Positions 7,669-15,993 of a stretch of DNA of 64,000 nucleotides are shown here, in pieces. The position numbers and the translations under genes were made by a program. The notes beneath the pieces are model-generated. The model made no database searches. It worked only from the letters and a program-made list of their open reading frames with translations, and had not been told where the DNA came from. Position 1 is the first letter of the stretch. Every line of letters starts with the position of its first letter. Source of the stretch: Candidatus Barnesiella excrementigallinarum (GTDB lineage: Bacteria; Bacteroidota; Bacteroidia; Bacteroidales; Barnesiellaceae); NCBI GenBank assembly GCA_019114445.1, contig DXFL01000006.1, positions 1 through 64,000 of the forward strand, read 5' to 3'.

Positions 7669-8493
7669 ATGAAAAGAAGCATTTTAGATATATCCGATCT
7701 ACAAGACCTGGCACCCCAACTAAAAAACGAAAGAGGTGCAAAAATTCTTAAATTTCTTTCCAAAATATACCGCCTCGACGACATCAACGCTCTTTATGGA
7801 CGCCATTGCGACCTACGGGGCGTAGACTTTGTCAACGCCATCATCGACGATTTGGACATTACTTGCCACATAGACCACGAAGAGAGGCTCGACAACCTTC
7901 CTGAAGGTAGCTTCATAACCGTATCGAACCACCCTTTCGGTGCACTCGACGGTGTAATCCTCATAAAGATGATGGCTCAACGTCGCCCCGACTATAAAGT
8001 AATGGTAAACTGGATTCTTACCTACATCGAGGCCATGTCCGACAACTTTATCGCCGTAGACCCCCATGCCACCCATCGAGATATATCGCTCAACGGCATA
8101 CGCGGAGCCTTGCAACAAGTCAAAGACGGGCATCCGTTGGGATTCTTCCCGGCCGGCGCAGTCTCCAAACTGGGTTGGGATTTCCGCATTAAGGACCGGG
8201 AATGGCAGTCCAACATCATACGGCTTATCCGACAAATGAAGAAGCCCGTCCTCCCCATCTTCTTCCACGGACACAACTCGTTGGCATTCACCATAATTGG
8301 AATTTTCAGTTGGCAACTGCGCGCGCTAAGGCTACCGGTCGAAGTATTTAAAAAAGAGCACAAAACCATACACATTTCCATTGGAGAACTCATCTCGCCC
8401 GACATCTTAAAACAATACCAAACCGACGAAGAGCTGGGACGATTCCTCCGCCAAGAGACCGACAAGTTAAGAAACTCCGGGACACGACGCTAA
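7669..8493 (+). CDS. PlsC-related lysophospholipid/hemolysin-type acyltransferase
   Basis: 274 residues. The motif NHPFGALDG (87-95) has five residues between His88 and Asp94, unlike the HX4D motif of classical PlsC. This matches the hemolysin-like acyltransferases, such as the acyltransferase half of OlsF and the GlsA-type enzymes of glycine-lipid synthesis. A second block, FFPAGAVSKL, fits the glycerol-phosphate-binding motif. The protein probably O-acylates a lyso-lipid at the inner membrane. No GNAT-type N-acyltransferase partner is nearby, so the substrate is open. A TATTTTTG -7 element lies at 7611-7618 without a good -33. Confidence 0.88.
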   Translation: MKRSILDISDLQDLAPQLKNERGAKILKFLSKIYRLDDINALYGRHCDLRGVDFVNAIIDDLDITCHIDHEERLDNLPEGSFITVSNHPFGALDGVILIKMMAQRRPDYKVMVNWILTYIEAMSDNFIAVDPHATHRDISLNGIRGALQQVKDGHPLGFFPAGAVSKLGWDFRIKDREWQSNIIRLIRQMKKPVLPIFFHGHNSLAFTIIGIFSWQLRALRLPVEVFKKEHKTIHISIGELISPDILKQYQTDEELGRFLRQETDKLRNSGTRR

Positions 8494-8531
8494 AAAGCCC
8501 TAAAACAAAGTAGCTATTTCCTTATTTTTGC

Positions 8532-8539
8532 TATCTTTG
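8532..8539 (+). promoter_or_regulatory. -7 element before the sigma-54 activator operon
   Basis: TATCTTTG matches TAnnTTTG 58 bases before the start codon of the next gene. No convincing -33 element precedes it. Confidence 0.4.
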
Positions 8540-8596
8540 CAATAAAATGCAGAGGTCAACGGTATTTACCTTTGCCACAAGATATTCGAGACAGAT

Positions 8597-9862
8597 ATGA
8601 TTTCCGCAGAGATACAGCAAACCAAACAACGATTCGGAATTATCGGCAATGCCCCGGGTCTGATTAGGGCCATTACCCGTGCTTTACAAATAGCACCTAT
8701 CGATTTGGCCGTACTCATTACCGGAGAAAGCGGTGCAGGAAAGGAATTTTTCCCGCAAATTATCCATGCCAACAGTTCCCGCAAACACGGGAAATATATT
8801 GCCGTAAACTGCGGCGCCATTCCCGAAGGCACCATAGACTCCGAACTTTTCGGCCACGAGAAAGGAGCCTTCACCGGCGCACTCTCTGCACGAAAAGGCT
8901 ATTTCGAAGAAGCCGACGGAGGTACGATCTTTTTGGATGAAGTAGGCGAATTACCCTTGACAACCCAAGCCCGTCTATTACGGGTACTCGAAAGCGGCGA
9001 ATTTTTAAAAGTGGGCTCATCGACCGTCTTGAAAACCAATGTACGAATCGTCGCCGCCACCAACCTCGATATGGTAAAGGCCGTATCGGAAGGGAAATTC
9101 CGTGAAGATTTATATTACAGGCTCAGTACCATACATATAGAGATTCCACCGCTACGGGAACGCGCAGAAGATATTCTCCTGTTGTTCCGCAAATTCTCCA
9201 CCGATTTTGCCGAACGATACCGTATGCCCGTGATTCAATTGACCGACGATGCCCGCAACGTATTGCTCAACTACCGCTGGCCGGGCAATGTAAGGCAACT
9301 GAAAAACATTACCGAACAAATCTCTATCTTCGAGACCAACCGCGATGTCGACGGAGCTACCTTGCAAAACTACTTGCCCCAGTACAATATAGAAAAACTG
9401 CCGGCCCGTACGGTATCGAACGAACACGAACCTTCCTTCTTCGAAAAGGAAAGGAAGATGTTGTACAAAACCTTGTTCGAAATGCAAAAAGAGCTGGCCG
9501 ATCTCCACGCCAAAATCGAGGAGCTCACACAAAAAGAGAAACAGATAGAGAGCACCTACCCCACTACCGTACAGCCTGTTGCCGTAGCGAAATCGATGGC
9601 GCTTACCCCCATTACACCAACAGTGCCGGTACACGTAGCCACCATCAATAGAGCAACCCCTATCGAAAATACCGTAGGCGAAGTAATTCCCAATGAACCC
9701 GAATATATCGAAGAGCAACCCACTACCCTCGAAGATACCGAAAAAGAGACGATAAAAAAGGCTCTCCAACGCAACCACGGGAAAAGGAAGAAAACCGCCG
9801 AAGAGTTGAAAATTTCCGAAAGGACACTCTATCGTAAAATTAAAGAATACAACTTAGAATAG
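8597..9862 (+). CDS. Sigma-54-dependent transcriptional activator without a receiver domain
   Basis: 421 residues. The AAA+ domain starts almost at the N-terminus: Walker A GESGAGKE (43-50), the sigma-54 contact loop GAFTGA (90-95) and Walker B IFLDE (111-115) are all intact, as is the YRWPGNVRQLKN sensor region. A long linker (about 265-370) includes a Lys/Glu-rich coiled-coil segment and a Pro/Thr/Val-rich stretch. It is followed by a Fis-type helix-turn-helix (KKTAEELKISERTLYRKI). With no receiver or GAF domain, control must come through levels, partners or the linker. It is the first gene of an operon with lptE (13-base gap) and secG, which suggests a link to envelope state. Confidence 0.92.
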   Translation: MISAEIQQTKQRFGIIGNAPGLIRAITRALQIAPIDLAVLITGESGAGKEFFPQIIHANSSRKHGKYIAVNCGAIPEGTIDSELFGHEKGAFTGALSARKGYFEEADGGTIFLDEVGELPLTTQARLLRVLESGEFLKVGSSTVLKTNVRIVAATNLDMVKAVSEGKFREDLYYRLSTIHIEIPPLRERAEDILLLFRKFSTDFAERYRMPVIQLTDDARNVLLNYRWPGNVRQLKNITEQISIFETNRDVDGATLQNYLPQYNIEKLPARTVSNEHEPSFFEKERKMLYKTLFEMQKELADLHAKIEELTQKEKQIESTYPTTVQPVAVAKSMALTPITPTVPVHVATINRATPIENTVGEVIPNEPEYIEEQPTTLEDTEKETIKKALQRNHGKRKKTAEELKISERTLYRKIKEYNLE

Positions 9863-9875
9863 AGAGCGCATAACC

Positions 9876-10373
9876 ATGAAACGCCTTACCGCCATATTGC
9901 TCGTTGTATTGTCGTCGTGCAGTATCTCCTACAAATTCAACGGAGCTTCCATTAACTACGAAACGACAAAAACCATATCGGTAGCCACCTTCCCTATTAA
10001 GGCTGCGCTGGTTTACCCGCCGTTGGAAGAGGTGTTTACCAACGCACTCAAAAATGCGTATATCCGCCAAACCCGACTGCAAATGGTAAGCAGCGGCGGC
10101 GACTTGCAACTCGAAGGCGAGATAACCAATTACGACCTCACCCCCCAAGCCGTAACAGAAGATGCCTACGCTTCGCAAACCCGTTTGACCATTGCCGTGA
10201 GGGTGAGATTTACCAACACCAAAGACCCGCAATACGACTTGGACCAAACATTTTCGGGATATAAAGATTTTTCGAGCAGTCAGATGTTGACCGACGTACA
10301 AGACGAACTGATTCAACAAATCACCGACGAATTGGTCGACCAAATTTTCAATGCAACAGTAGCAAACTGGTAA
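9876..10373 (+). CDS. lptE: LPS-assembly lipoprotein LptE
   Basis: 165-residue lipoprotein. The signal peptide MKRLTAILLVVLSSC places the lipidated Cys at residue 15. The mature part shows YKFNGASINYETTKTISVATFPIKA and an ELIQQITDELVDQIFN C-terminal helix, typical of Bacteroidales LptE. It would plug the LptD barrel at the outer membrane, where lipopolysaccharide is inserted. LptE is poorly conserved, so the call rests on length, lipobox and the usual Bacteroidales neighbourhood (sigma-54 activator before it, TPR protein and secG after it). Confidence 0.85.
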   Translation: MKRLTAILLVVLSSCSISYKFNGASINYETTKTISVATFPIKAALVYPPLEEVFTNALKNAYIRQTRLQMVSSGGDLQLEGEITNYDLTPQAVTEDAYASQTRLTIAVRVRFTNTKDPQYDLDQTFSGYKDFSSSQMLTDVQDELIQQITDELVDQIFNATVANW

Positions 10374-10377
10374 TGCC

Positions 10378-11127
10378 ATGATCACCCGGGAACAAATAAG
10401 AAACCTGTTGAACGGGGTGTGCGAAAACCCCATCTCGAAATCGGATGCCGACCAAATGGCCGCCGACTATCCTTATTTCGGCATTCCCCAACTGCTCTAT
10501 CTCAAATATACGCCCGGAGCACTGCCCGACGAAAAAAGAATCCAGCACGCGCTCCTTACAGCATCGCCCGACGAACATTTGGAAACGATACTCGGCATCG
10601 AAGGCGAATCGTTTGCCGACCTCTATCCGCAAGCGCCTCGAACCGATACGACCATGCAAGCGATAGAGCTGTTTTTGGGCTCTTACCAAAAGGGGGCAAA
10701 ATCGACCACCGAAGAGGAAAGCCTCGACCGACTTATACGAGGGAACATTCTTGCCCAAAGCGATTATATGGGCAGCCTGCAAAAGGACGAACCTAAAAAA
10801 GCCGTCGGCCTTGCCCAAAGCGAACCGAAGGCAGAGAGTGCCCCGTGGGCAAAACAAAACCGAGAGAACCCGGCAACACCCGCGACAATTCGAAAGGCCC
10901 AATCCCTTCCCCGCGAGAATGCCGAGCAAAACCCGACTTTTGAAACCAGCAACGACGATACTTTTTTCACCGAAAGTTTGGCAAAAATCTATATCAAACA
11001 ACGGCGATATGAGAAGGCTTTGCAAATAATTAAAAAATTAAGTTTGAAATATCCAGAAAAAAATATTTACTTTGCAGACCAAATAAGATTTTTGGAAAAA
11101 TTGATTATTAACATAAAAACAGAATAA
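10378..11127 (+). CDS. Conserved hypothetical protein with a C-terminal TPR-like motif
   Basis: 249 residues. The gene starts 5 bases after lptE and ends 7 bases before secG, so it belongs to that operon. The N-terminal third is helical (ITREQIRNLLNG, DADQMAADYPYFGIPQLLYLKY), the middle is low-complexity and Lys/Pro-rich (about 135-195), and the C-terminus contains a single TPR-like helix pair (ESLAKIYIKQRRYEKALQIIKKL). No signal peptide or membrane segment is visible, so it is probably cytoplasmic. Function unknown; it is a regular companion of lptE and secG in Bacteroidales. Confidence 0.8.
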   Translation: MITREQIRNLLNGVCENPISKSDADQMAADYPYFGIPQLLYLKYTPGALPDEKRIQHALLTASPDEHLETILGIEGESFADLYPQAPRTDTTMQAIELFLGSYQKGAKSTTEEESLDRLIRGNILAQSDYMGSLQKDEPKKAVGLAQSEPKAESAPWAKQNRENPATPATIRKAQSLPRENAEQNPTFETSNDDTFFTESLAKIYIKQRRYEKALQIIKKLSLKYPEKNIYFADQIRFLEKLIINIKTE

Positions 11128-11133
11128 CAAGAA

Positions 11134-11499
11134 ATGTCAGTAGTATTAACCGTTTTTATCATCTTGGCTTCGTTGCTGATGATAGGTATTGTATTGGTTC
11201 AAAAATCAAAAGGAGGAGGACTTGCATCGAATTTCGCTTCGTCCAACCAAATTATGGGTGTTCGCAAAACAACCGACTTCGTAGAAAAAGCCACATGGAC
11301 CTTAGCCGTTGTTATCATGGTTTTAAGCATAGCCACCGTATTTGTTTCGCATAACGGACAACACGCTTCGGGATCCGAAATCAAAGATATCGTCAATACC
11401 GAAGCTCCCGCCGCTCTCCCCGGATTCGAAACCCCGGCAACCGGCGATCAGGCTGCTGCTCCCGCACAAGCTCCTGCACAGGAAACCCCGGCAGAATAA
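11134..11499 (+). CDS. secG: Preprotein translocase subunit SecG
   Basis: 121-residue SecG, accessory subunit of the SecYEG channel. Two transmembrane segments (about 3-23 and 51-70) flank the conserved cytoplasmic loop VLVQKSKGGGLASNFASSNQIMGVRKTTDFVEKATW. The C-terminal tail (about 75-121) is Ala/Pro-rich and typical of Bacteroidota SecG. It is the last gene of the lptE operon; a terminator follows 19 bases after the stop. Confidence 0.92.
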   Translation: MSVVLTVFIILASLLMIGIVLVQKSKGGGLASNFASSNQIMGVRKTTDFVEKATWTLAVVIMVLSIATVFVSHNGQHASGSEIKDIVNTEAPAALPGFETPATGDQAAAPAQAPAQETPAE

Positions 11500-11517
11500 T
11501 ATTTACTTATATACTAT

Positions 11518-11551
11518 GCCCGAACCTACTATACGTACGTTCGGGCTTTTT
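11518..11551 (+). terminator. Terminator after secG
   Basis: GCCCGAAC (11518-11525) pairs with GTTCGGGC (11539-11546), with extra pairing in the loop, and TTTTT follows directly. It sits between secG and the YwqG-like gene and argues against starting the latter at the in-frame ATG at 11515. Confidence 0.85.
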
Positions 11552-11581
11552 CGTCTCAATCTTAACCGGTATCTTCTCACT

Positions 11582-12454
11582 ATGGACAACATTCTAAAAT
11601 TTTGGCAACGCTTCAAGCAGCACCATTCCGACAGCCAGTCGCCCTCGGAAACCGACAAGATACAAATCTTAAAGACACAACTCGAAACCGCAATCCGCAA
11701 CGGCATCTTCTTCGATTTCGAGAAAGAGAAGGTATCGCCCCGGCAATCCAAATTCGGAGGACGGCCCGCCCTTCCTCCAAAATGGGAATGGCCCCACTAT
11801 ACCAACGAATACGGCAAAAGGATAGCCTTGACTTTTCTCCTACAACTCAACTGCGAAGAACTGGCTCCCTACGATACCGACAACCTACTGCCGCACGAAG
11901 GTATGTTCTACCTCTTCTACGACCTCATAAACCAACCGTGGCGAAATAGCAAAGGGGTGAAATTGCTGTACACCCCCATCCCCGTATCGGAGTTAATTAC
12001 AGCCGATTTCCCCGACCGCCTTGCCGACGCTCATCGATTATACGAGATGGGACTAAAATTCTCGAACAGGCCTACCGTGCCTCACTGGGACGACTACCTC
12101 AGCCTATTCGGGGATAATGACAACACTTATACCGACTGGGAACTCATCGAACAACATCTATCCAACTGGGGTTACCCTCATATCGAATCGGCCGGACGCG
12201 TTTTGGGATATGCCTCGCTTATACAAAACGGGATAGCCGAGGCTTGCGAATCGAGGGCACGGGGCGAGAAACAAGATAGTTACAGTATCGAATCGGCTCG
12301 CGAATGGACACTGCTCCTGCAACTCAATTGTGTCGAAGAGCAGGAGGTAGACATACCGTTCGGAGATTGCGGCAGCCTCTATTTCTATATTCGGCAGAGC
12401 GATTTGAAACGCCGCGATTTCAGCCAAATACAGTTCGAATTGCAATGCTATTGA
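11582..12454 (+). CDS. YwqG/DUF1963 family protein
   Basis: 290 residues from this ATG, chosen because it lies downstream of the secG terminator. The DUF1963 pattern is visible: SKFGGRPALPPKWEWP near 60, LTFLLQLNCEEL near 85, and in the C-terminal half SAGRVLGYASLIQ followed by EWTLLLQLNC and FGDCGSLYFYIRQSDL. The family (Bacillus YwqG) is cytosolic, and its biochemical function is not established to my knowledge. The downstream stretch to 13169 has no gene on this strand. Confidence 0.85.
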   Translation: MDNILKFWQRFKQHHSDSQSPSETDKIQILKTQLETAIRNGIFFDFEKEKVSPRQSKFGGRPALPPKWEWPHYTNEYGKRIALTFLLQLNCEELAPYDTDNLLPHEGMFYLFYDLINQPWRNSKGVKLLYTPIPVSELITADFPDRLADAHRLYEMGLKFSNRPTVPHWDDYLSLFGDNDNTYTDWELIEQHLSNWGYPHIESAGRVLGYASLIQNGIAEACESRARGEKQDSYSIESAREWTLLLQLNCVEEQEVDIPFGDCGSLYFYIRQSDLKRRDFSQIQFELQCY

Positions 12455-12566
12455 CACGGGAAAGAATTGTGCCACGACATGGCCAATCTTTTACGGGCTC
12501 TCCCCTTGCGGCAAACGCCTATCCACCCAAGAGCCAACTTGCCAAGCAAGTATTATAACCGACTTT

Positions 12567-12612
12567 AAAAAAAATAGAAAAGCGATCCCAAATTAAACAC
12601 AGGACCGCCCTT
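12567..12612 (-). terminator. Terminator of the leftward transcript
   Basis: On the minus strand AAGGGCGGTCC (complement of 12602-12612) pairs over 11 positions, three of them G-U, with GGATCGCTTTT (complement of 12578-12588). CTA and then a run of eight T follow. There is no T-run on the plus side, so it does not serve the YwqG-like gene. Confidence 0.75.
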
Positions 12613-12984
12613 CTCATCATATGTAACCAAACTAAACCACTACTGCCCAACCAAATCCAAGATATTTTCTATATCTGTTTCTCTCCCTTTTTACACCTGC
12701 TTCATCTCTGCCAGTATACAGCCAAACGGTGTTTCACCCTCGTATTTACAAATGCCCCTCAAACTTTGCCTGTTAACGCCACTCCCGCAAGAGGACTACA
12801 CGAGCCTGTAAAAACCAGCTCTACCTCCTAACAAAATTCCCGAAATTCTTTCCATAGCACGAATTTCGATTTCAATACGGCAATATTTATGTGTTTATCT
12901 TTTTTCATGAACATCAAGAGATCCTCTTTATTCAATTCCCCTTACTCCCCTACCCAATAAGTATATCCCTTCAACACTTTCTTA
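12567..12984 (-). ncRNA. Candidate leftward non-coding (or leader/small-peptide) RNA, about 420 nt
   Basis: This 715-base gap (12455-13169) has no gene of ordinary size, yet on the minus strand it has a promoter (12990-13018) and a strong intrinsic terminator (12567-12612) about 420 bases apart. Small hairpins lie between them, for example GATAT-AGAAA-ATATC (12661-12675) and GGTG-AAA-CACC (about 12728-12738). The sequence does not show the signatures of tmRNA, RNase P RNA, SRP RNA or 6S RNA. A 28-codon reading frame (12914 to 12828, rich in Lys and Phe) with AGAGGA upstream could be a small protein; AGGAGG overlaps its stop codon. Evidence is structural only. Confidence 0.45.
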
Positions 12985-12989
12985 TTCTA

Positions 12990-13018
12990 CAAAGTTAAAG
13001 AAAATTTTAAATAATCAA
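12990..13018 (-). promoter_or_regulatory. Leftward promoter of the candidate RNA
   Basis: On the minus strand TTG (complement of 13016-13018), an 18-base spacer, then TAACTTTG (complement of 12990-12997) approximates the Bacteroidota promoter consensus. It lies just beyond the hairpins behind recA and points away from any annotated gene. Confidence 0.5.
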
Positions 13019-13039
13019 CATAAAATTGACATTAATAAC

Positions 13040-13110
13040 AAAAAAAATTATGCCCCCCCAAACAGAGATATAGATTCCCATTTACAACGGGGAAACAGAT
13101 TCGGGCATAA
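13040..13110 (-). terminator. Second, distal hairpin and T-run behind recA
   Basis: On the minus strand TTATGCCC (complement of 13103-13110) pairs with GGGCATAA (complement of 13048-13055), with inner CCCC/GGGG pairing possible, and eight T follow (13040-13047). The loop is long (about 47 bases), so it may be a structured 3' untranslated element as well as the true termination site of the bcp-recA transcript. Confidence 0.5.
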
Positions 13111-13114
13111 ACAT

Positions 13115-13146
13115 AAATGAGCCGGATAAACATACCCGGCCCATTT
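13115..13146 (-). terminator. Proximal hairpin behind recA
   Basis: On the minus strand AAATGGGCCGG pairs over 11 positions (one G-U) with CCGGCTCATTT (13115-13125 with 13136-13146). It lies 24 bases after the recA stop codon. No T-run follows directly; a second hairpin with a T-run comes next. Confidence 0.6.
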
Positions 13147-13169
13147 GTGTTTAAAGCAATCTTGGAGAT

Positions 13170-14201
13170 TTATTTCGACGGTTTCAACGCCTCCATGATG
13201 GCGGCTTCCAATTCATCGGCCAACTCGGGATTGTCCTCTATGCACTTTTTAGCGGCATCGCGACCTTGTCCCAGTTTGGTATCGCCATAGCTGAACCACG
13301 AACCGCTCTTTTTAATAATACCTTTGTCCACACCCAAATCGATAATTTCGCCCGACCGCGAAATACCTTCGCCAAACATAATATCGAACTCGGCTTTGCG
13401 GAATGGAGGCGCCACCTTGTTCTTCACCACCTTTACACGGGTTTGGTTGCCAATCACCTCCTCGCCATCTTTTAACTGGCTGATTCGACGAATATCAAGA
13501 CGCACCGAAGCATAAAACTTCAACGCATTACCACCGGTCGTGGTCTCGGGATTCCCGAACATTACACCAATCTTGTCGCGCAACTGGTTGATGAAAATAC
13601 AGGTAGTATTCGTTTTACTGATCGTTGCCGTGAGTTTGCGCAAAGCCTGCGACATGAGGCGAGCCTGCAATCCCATTTTCGAATCGCCCATATCGCCTTC
13701 CAACTCGGCTTTGGGAGTAAGAGCAGCTACCGAGTCGATTACCACGATGTCGACGGCCGACGAACGAATCAACTGGTCGGCAATCTCCAAAGCCTGCTCT
13801 CCGCTGTCGGGTTGCGAAATCCACAAATTCTCCACATCTACGCCCAACTTCTCGGCATAAAAACGGTCGAAAGCGTGTTCGGCATCGATAATGGCGGCAA
13901 TACCACCCGCCTTTTGCGCTTCGGCAATGGCATGAATGGCCAACGTGGTTTTACCCGACGATTCAGGCCCATAAATCTCGATGACCCGTCCGCGCGGATA
14001 TCCCCCAACGCCCAAAGCGGCATTCAAGGCGATGGAACCGGTAGGTATCACGGCCACCTCTTCGACCGAGTCGTCGCCCAATTTCATGATAGCACCGCGT
14101 CCGTAGCTTTTTTCTATCTTGTCCATCGCCGCCTGCAAAGCTTTCAGTTTCTCCGACGGCACCGGTATACGTTTACCGGCAGTAGCTTTTTGTTCTTCCA
14201 T
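13170..14201 (-). CDS. recA: Recombinase RecA
   Basis: 343 residues, full length. It polymerises on single-stranded DNA for homologous recombination and triggers LexA-type autocleavage. Visible features are Walker A GPESSGKT (78-85), VIDAEHAFD, the Walker B region [12 protein letters not shown], the DNA-binding loops L1 ([22 protein letters not shown]) and L2 ([28 protein letters not shown]), and the C-terminal domain ending in an acidic/helical tail. bcp lies 20 bases upstream on the same strand, so the two are probably cotranscribed. I see no obvious LexA box upstream. Confidence 0.98.
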   Translation of the reverse strand: MEEQKATAGKRIPVPSEKLKALQAAMDKIEKSYGRGAIMKLGDDSVEEVAVIPTGSIALNAALGVGGYPRGRVIEIYGPESSGKTTLAIHAIAEAQKAGGIAAIIDAEHAFDRFYAEKLGVDVENLWISQPDSGEQALEIADQLIRSSAVDIVVIDSVAALTPKAELEGDMGDSKMGLQARLMSQALRKLTATISKTNTTCIFINQLRDKIGVMFGNPETTTGGNALKFYASVRLDIRRISQLKDGEEVIGNQTRVKVVKNKVAPPFRKAEFDIMFGEGISRSGEIIDLGVDKGIIKKSGSWFSYGDTKLGQGRDAAKKCIEDNPELADELEAAIMEALKPSK

Positions 14202-14221
14202 AACAGTTCTTATTTTTTCAT

Positions 14222-14674
14222 TTACTTTTTCAAAATCTGTGAAGCATGATTTTTCGTATCGACCTTCTCGATTACATCGGTTATCACACCGTTTTCATCG
14301 ATAACAAAGGTTGTCCGTACGGTACCCATGTAGGTACGTCCCGCCATCTTCTTCTCGCGCCACACCCCAAAGGCCTCGTTCAGCGTCGTCGCAGTGTCGG
14401 CAATAAGCGGGAAAGGCAACGACTGTTTCTCGATAAACTTGCGATGCGAAGCCTCGCTATCCTTGCTCACCCCCACCACGGCATAGCCTTCGGCTTGCAA
14501 GGCTTCATAGTTGTCGCGCAAATTGCACGCCTCGGCCGTGCAACCGGGAGTATTGTCCTTAGGATAAAAATAAAGTACCAGTTTGCGACCGGCAAAGTCG
14601 CTTAGCCGTATCTCTTTCCCCGATTGGTCTACGCCCAATATTTCGGGGGCTTTGTCTCCTTGTTTCAGTGCCAT
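14222..14674 (-). CDS. bcp: Thioredoxin-dependent thiol peroxidase (Bcp/PrxQ family)
   Basis: 150-residue peroxiredoxin that reduces hydroperoxides using thioredoxin. The catalytic motif [19 protein letters not shown] holds the peroxidatic Cys and, five residues later, the resolving Cys, the arrangement of alpha-type Bcp/PrxQ enzymes. The thioredoxin-fold start ([32 protein letters not shown]) is typical. It is the first gene of the bcp-recA unit. A TATCTTTG -7 element on the minus strand (14766-14773) gives a leader of about 90 nt. The pairing ties peroxide defence to DNA repair in one transcript. Confidence 0.95.
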   Translation of the reverse strand: MALKQGDKAPEILGVDQSGKEIRLSDFAGRKLVLYFYPKDNTPGCTAEACNLRDNYEALQAEGYAVVGVSKDSEASHRKFIEKQSLPFPLIADTATTLNEAFGVWREKKMAGRTYMGTVRTTFVIDENGVITDVIEKVDTKNHASQILKK

Positions 14675-14883
14675 AATTCTATATTTAATTGGTTATACAA
14701 ATATAGGTATTTTTCCCCGCGCTTGAAAACCGATACCGAAATATCCGTTCCCGCTTCGAACATTACAAAGATAAGTCCAGATATGTGCATATTTTATACA
14801 CATCTAAGTTAATAAAAGTTTATACCATATCCTTCCAAAGACGGGAACGGGATTAAAGCGAAAGGGGGCGAAAAGGCTTTCGG

Positions 14884-15993
14884 CTACGACTGCTTCTTAT
14901 AGGTGAGTGCAGCCATAGTATTAAACAACCCGGCAAAAATCACCAAAGCCACATACTGAGGCCACAACTCGATAAACGATGCTCCTTTGAGATAAACCGA
15001 ACGCATGACTTCCACAAAATAACGAGGCGGTAAAATGCAGGTAATACCTTGTGCCCAAGCCGGCATCGACTCGATGGGGGTGAGCAGGCCACTCATCAAG
15101 ACAAAGATCATAATGAAGAAAAACATCACAAACATGGTCTGTTGCATCGTTGAGGAACGGTTGGCGATGGTAATCCCCAACCCCGACATCGTGAGAATGA
15201 AAAAGAGGGCTGCCAAAAAGATAGAACCTATCGAGCCGGCCGGGGTAAGCCCATAGGCCCACCACGCCAACAGCATAGCGATAACAAGTACCACGAACCC
15301 GATAATCCAATAGGGTATGAGTTTGGCCAGCGTAAAGAGGAAACGGCTCACAGGGGTGACATTGATTTGCTCGATCGTGCCAAACTCCTTTTCGCCAACA
15401 AGATTCAACCCCGGCAAAAATCCACAGATGAGCACCAGCAAAATAATCATCAAAGCCGGCACCATGAAGTGTTGGTAATTGAATGTGGGATTATACAAAT
15501 TCTGCACGGTAAACAGGTCGGACGCGACGACATCTGTCTGTTCCTGTTGCAACTCGGTAAATGTTTGCCGGATAATCTGCGCCATATATTGCGAGCCCAA
15601 ACCTCCCTTCAAGGCATTTGTCCCGTTCACGTCGATACCTATGCGTTTGGGCGAATTACCGGCCATTGCAAGCTCAAAATCTTTCGGTATGGTAAGGATT
15701 ACATCGACACCTTCATTTTCCAGCCAATCGAAAGCCTCCTCATAACTCTCGGTTACACCTCTCAAATTGAAATAGTCCGACGACCGTATCTTCTGTACAA
15801 TGCGGCGGGAAGTCTCGGAGTGGTCATTATCGACAATCGACACCCCCACGTGCTTCACATCCATCGTTGCCACCCACGGGATCACCAACATCACCAGCAA
15901 GGGAAAAACAATCACCATCTTGGGCATGAAAGCATTTCGCACAAACTGCCTAAACTCCTTATCGAGCAAAACGAGCAAAGTTCTCATCGTCAT
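14884..15993 (-). CDS. ABC-2 type transporter permease (efflux, second permease)
   Basis: 369 residues of the YhhJ/YbhR-type permease architecture: a first transmembrane segment (about 24-43), a large extracytoplasmic domain (about 45-175) and a C-terminal cluster of five hydrophobic segments with GFLPGLNLVGEKEFGTIEQINVTPVSR, the conserved cytoplasmic coupling region. It is the last gene of the efflux operon, overlapping the upstream permease by 4 bases. The two permeases are probably a heterodimer. Confidence 0.92.
   Translation of the reverse strand: MTMRTLLVLLDKEFRQFVRNAFMPKMVIVFPLLVMLVIPWVATMDVKHVGVSIVDNDHSETSRRIVQKIRSSDYFNLRGVTESYEEAFDWLENEGVDVILTIPKDFELAMAGNSPKRIGIDVNGTNALKGGLGSQYMAQIIRQTFTELQQEQTDVVASDLFTVQNLYNPTFNYQHFMVPALMIILLVLICGFLPGLNLVGEKEFGTIEQINVTPVSRFLFTLAKLIPYWIIGFVVLVIAMLLAWWAYGLTPAGSIGSIFLAALFFILTMSGLGITIANRSSTMQQTMFVMFFFIMIFVLMSGLLTPIESMPAWAQGITCILPPRYFVEVMRSVYLKGASFIELWPQYVALVIFAGLFNTMAALTYKKQS

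Noticed and set aside
12455-13169. tmRNA, RNase P RNA, SRP RNA or tRNA in the large gap
   Set aside because: No tRNA-like ends, no CCA, no SRP GGTAA/GNAR helix-8 motif and no RNase P P4 signature on either strand by eye; kept only as an unassigned candidate RNA.
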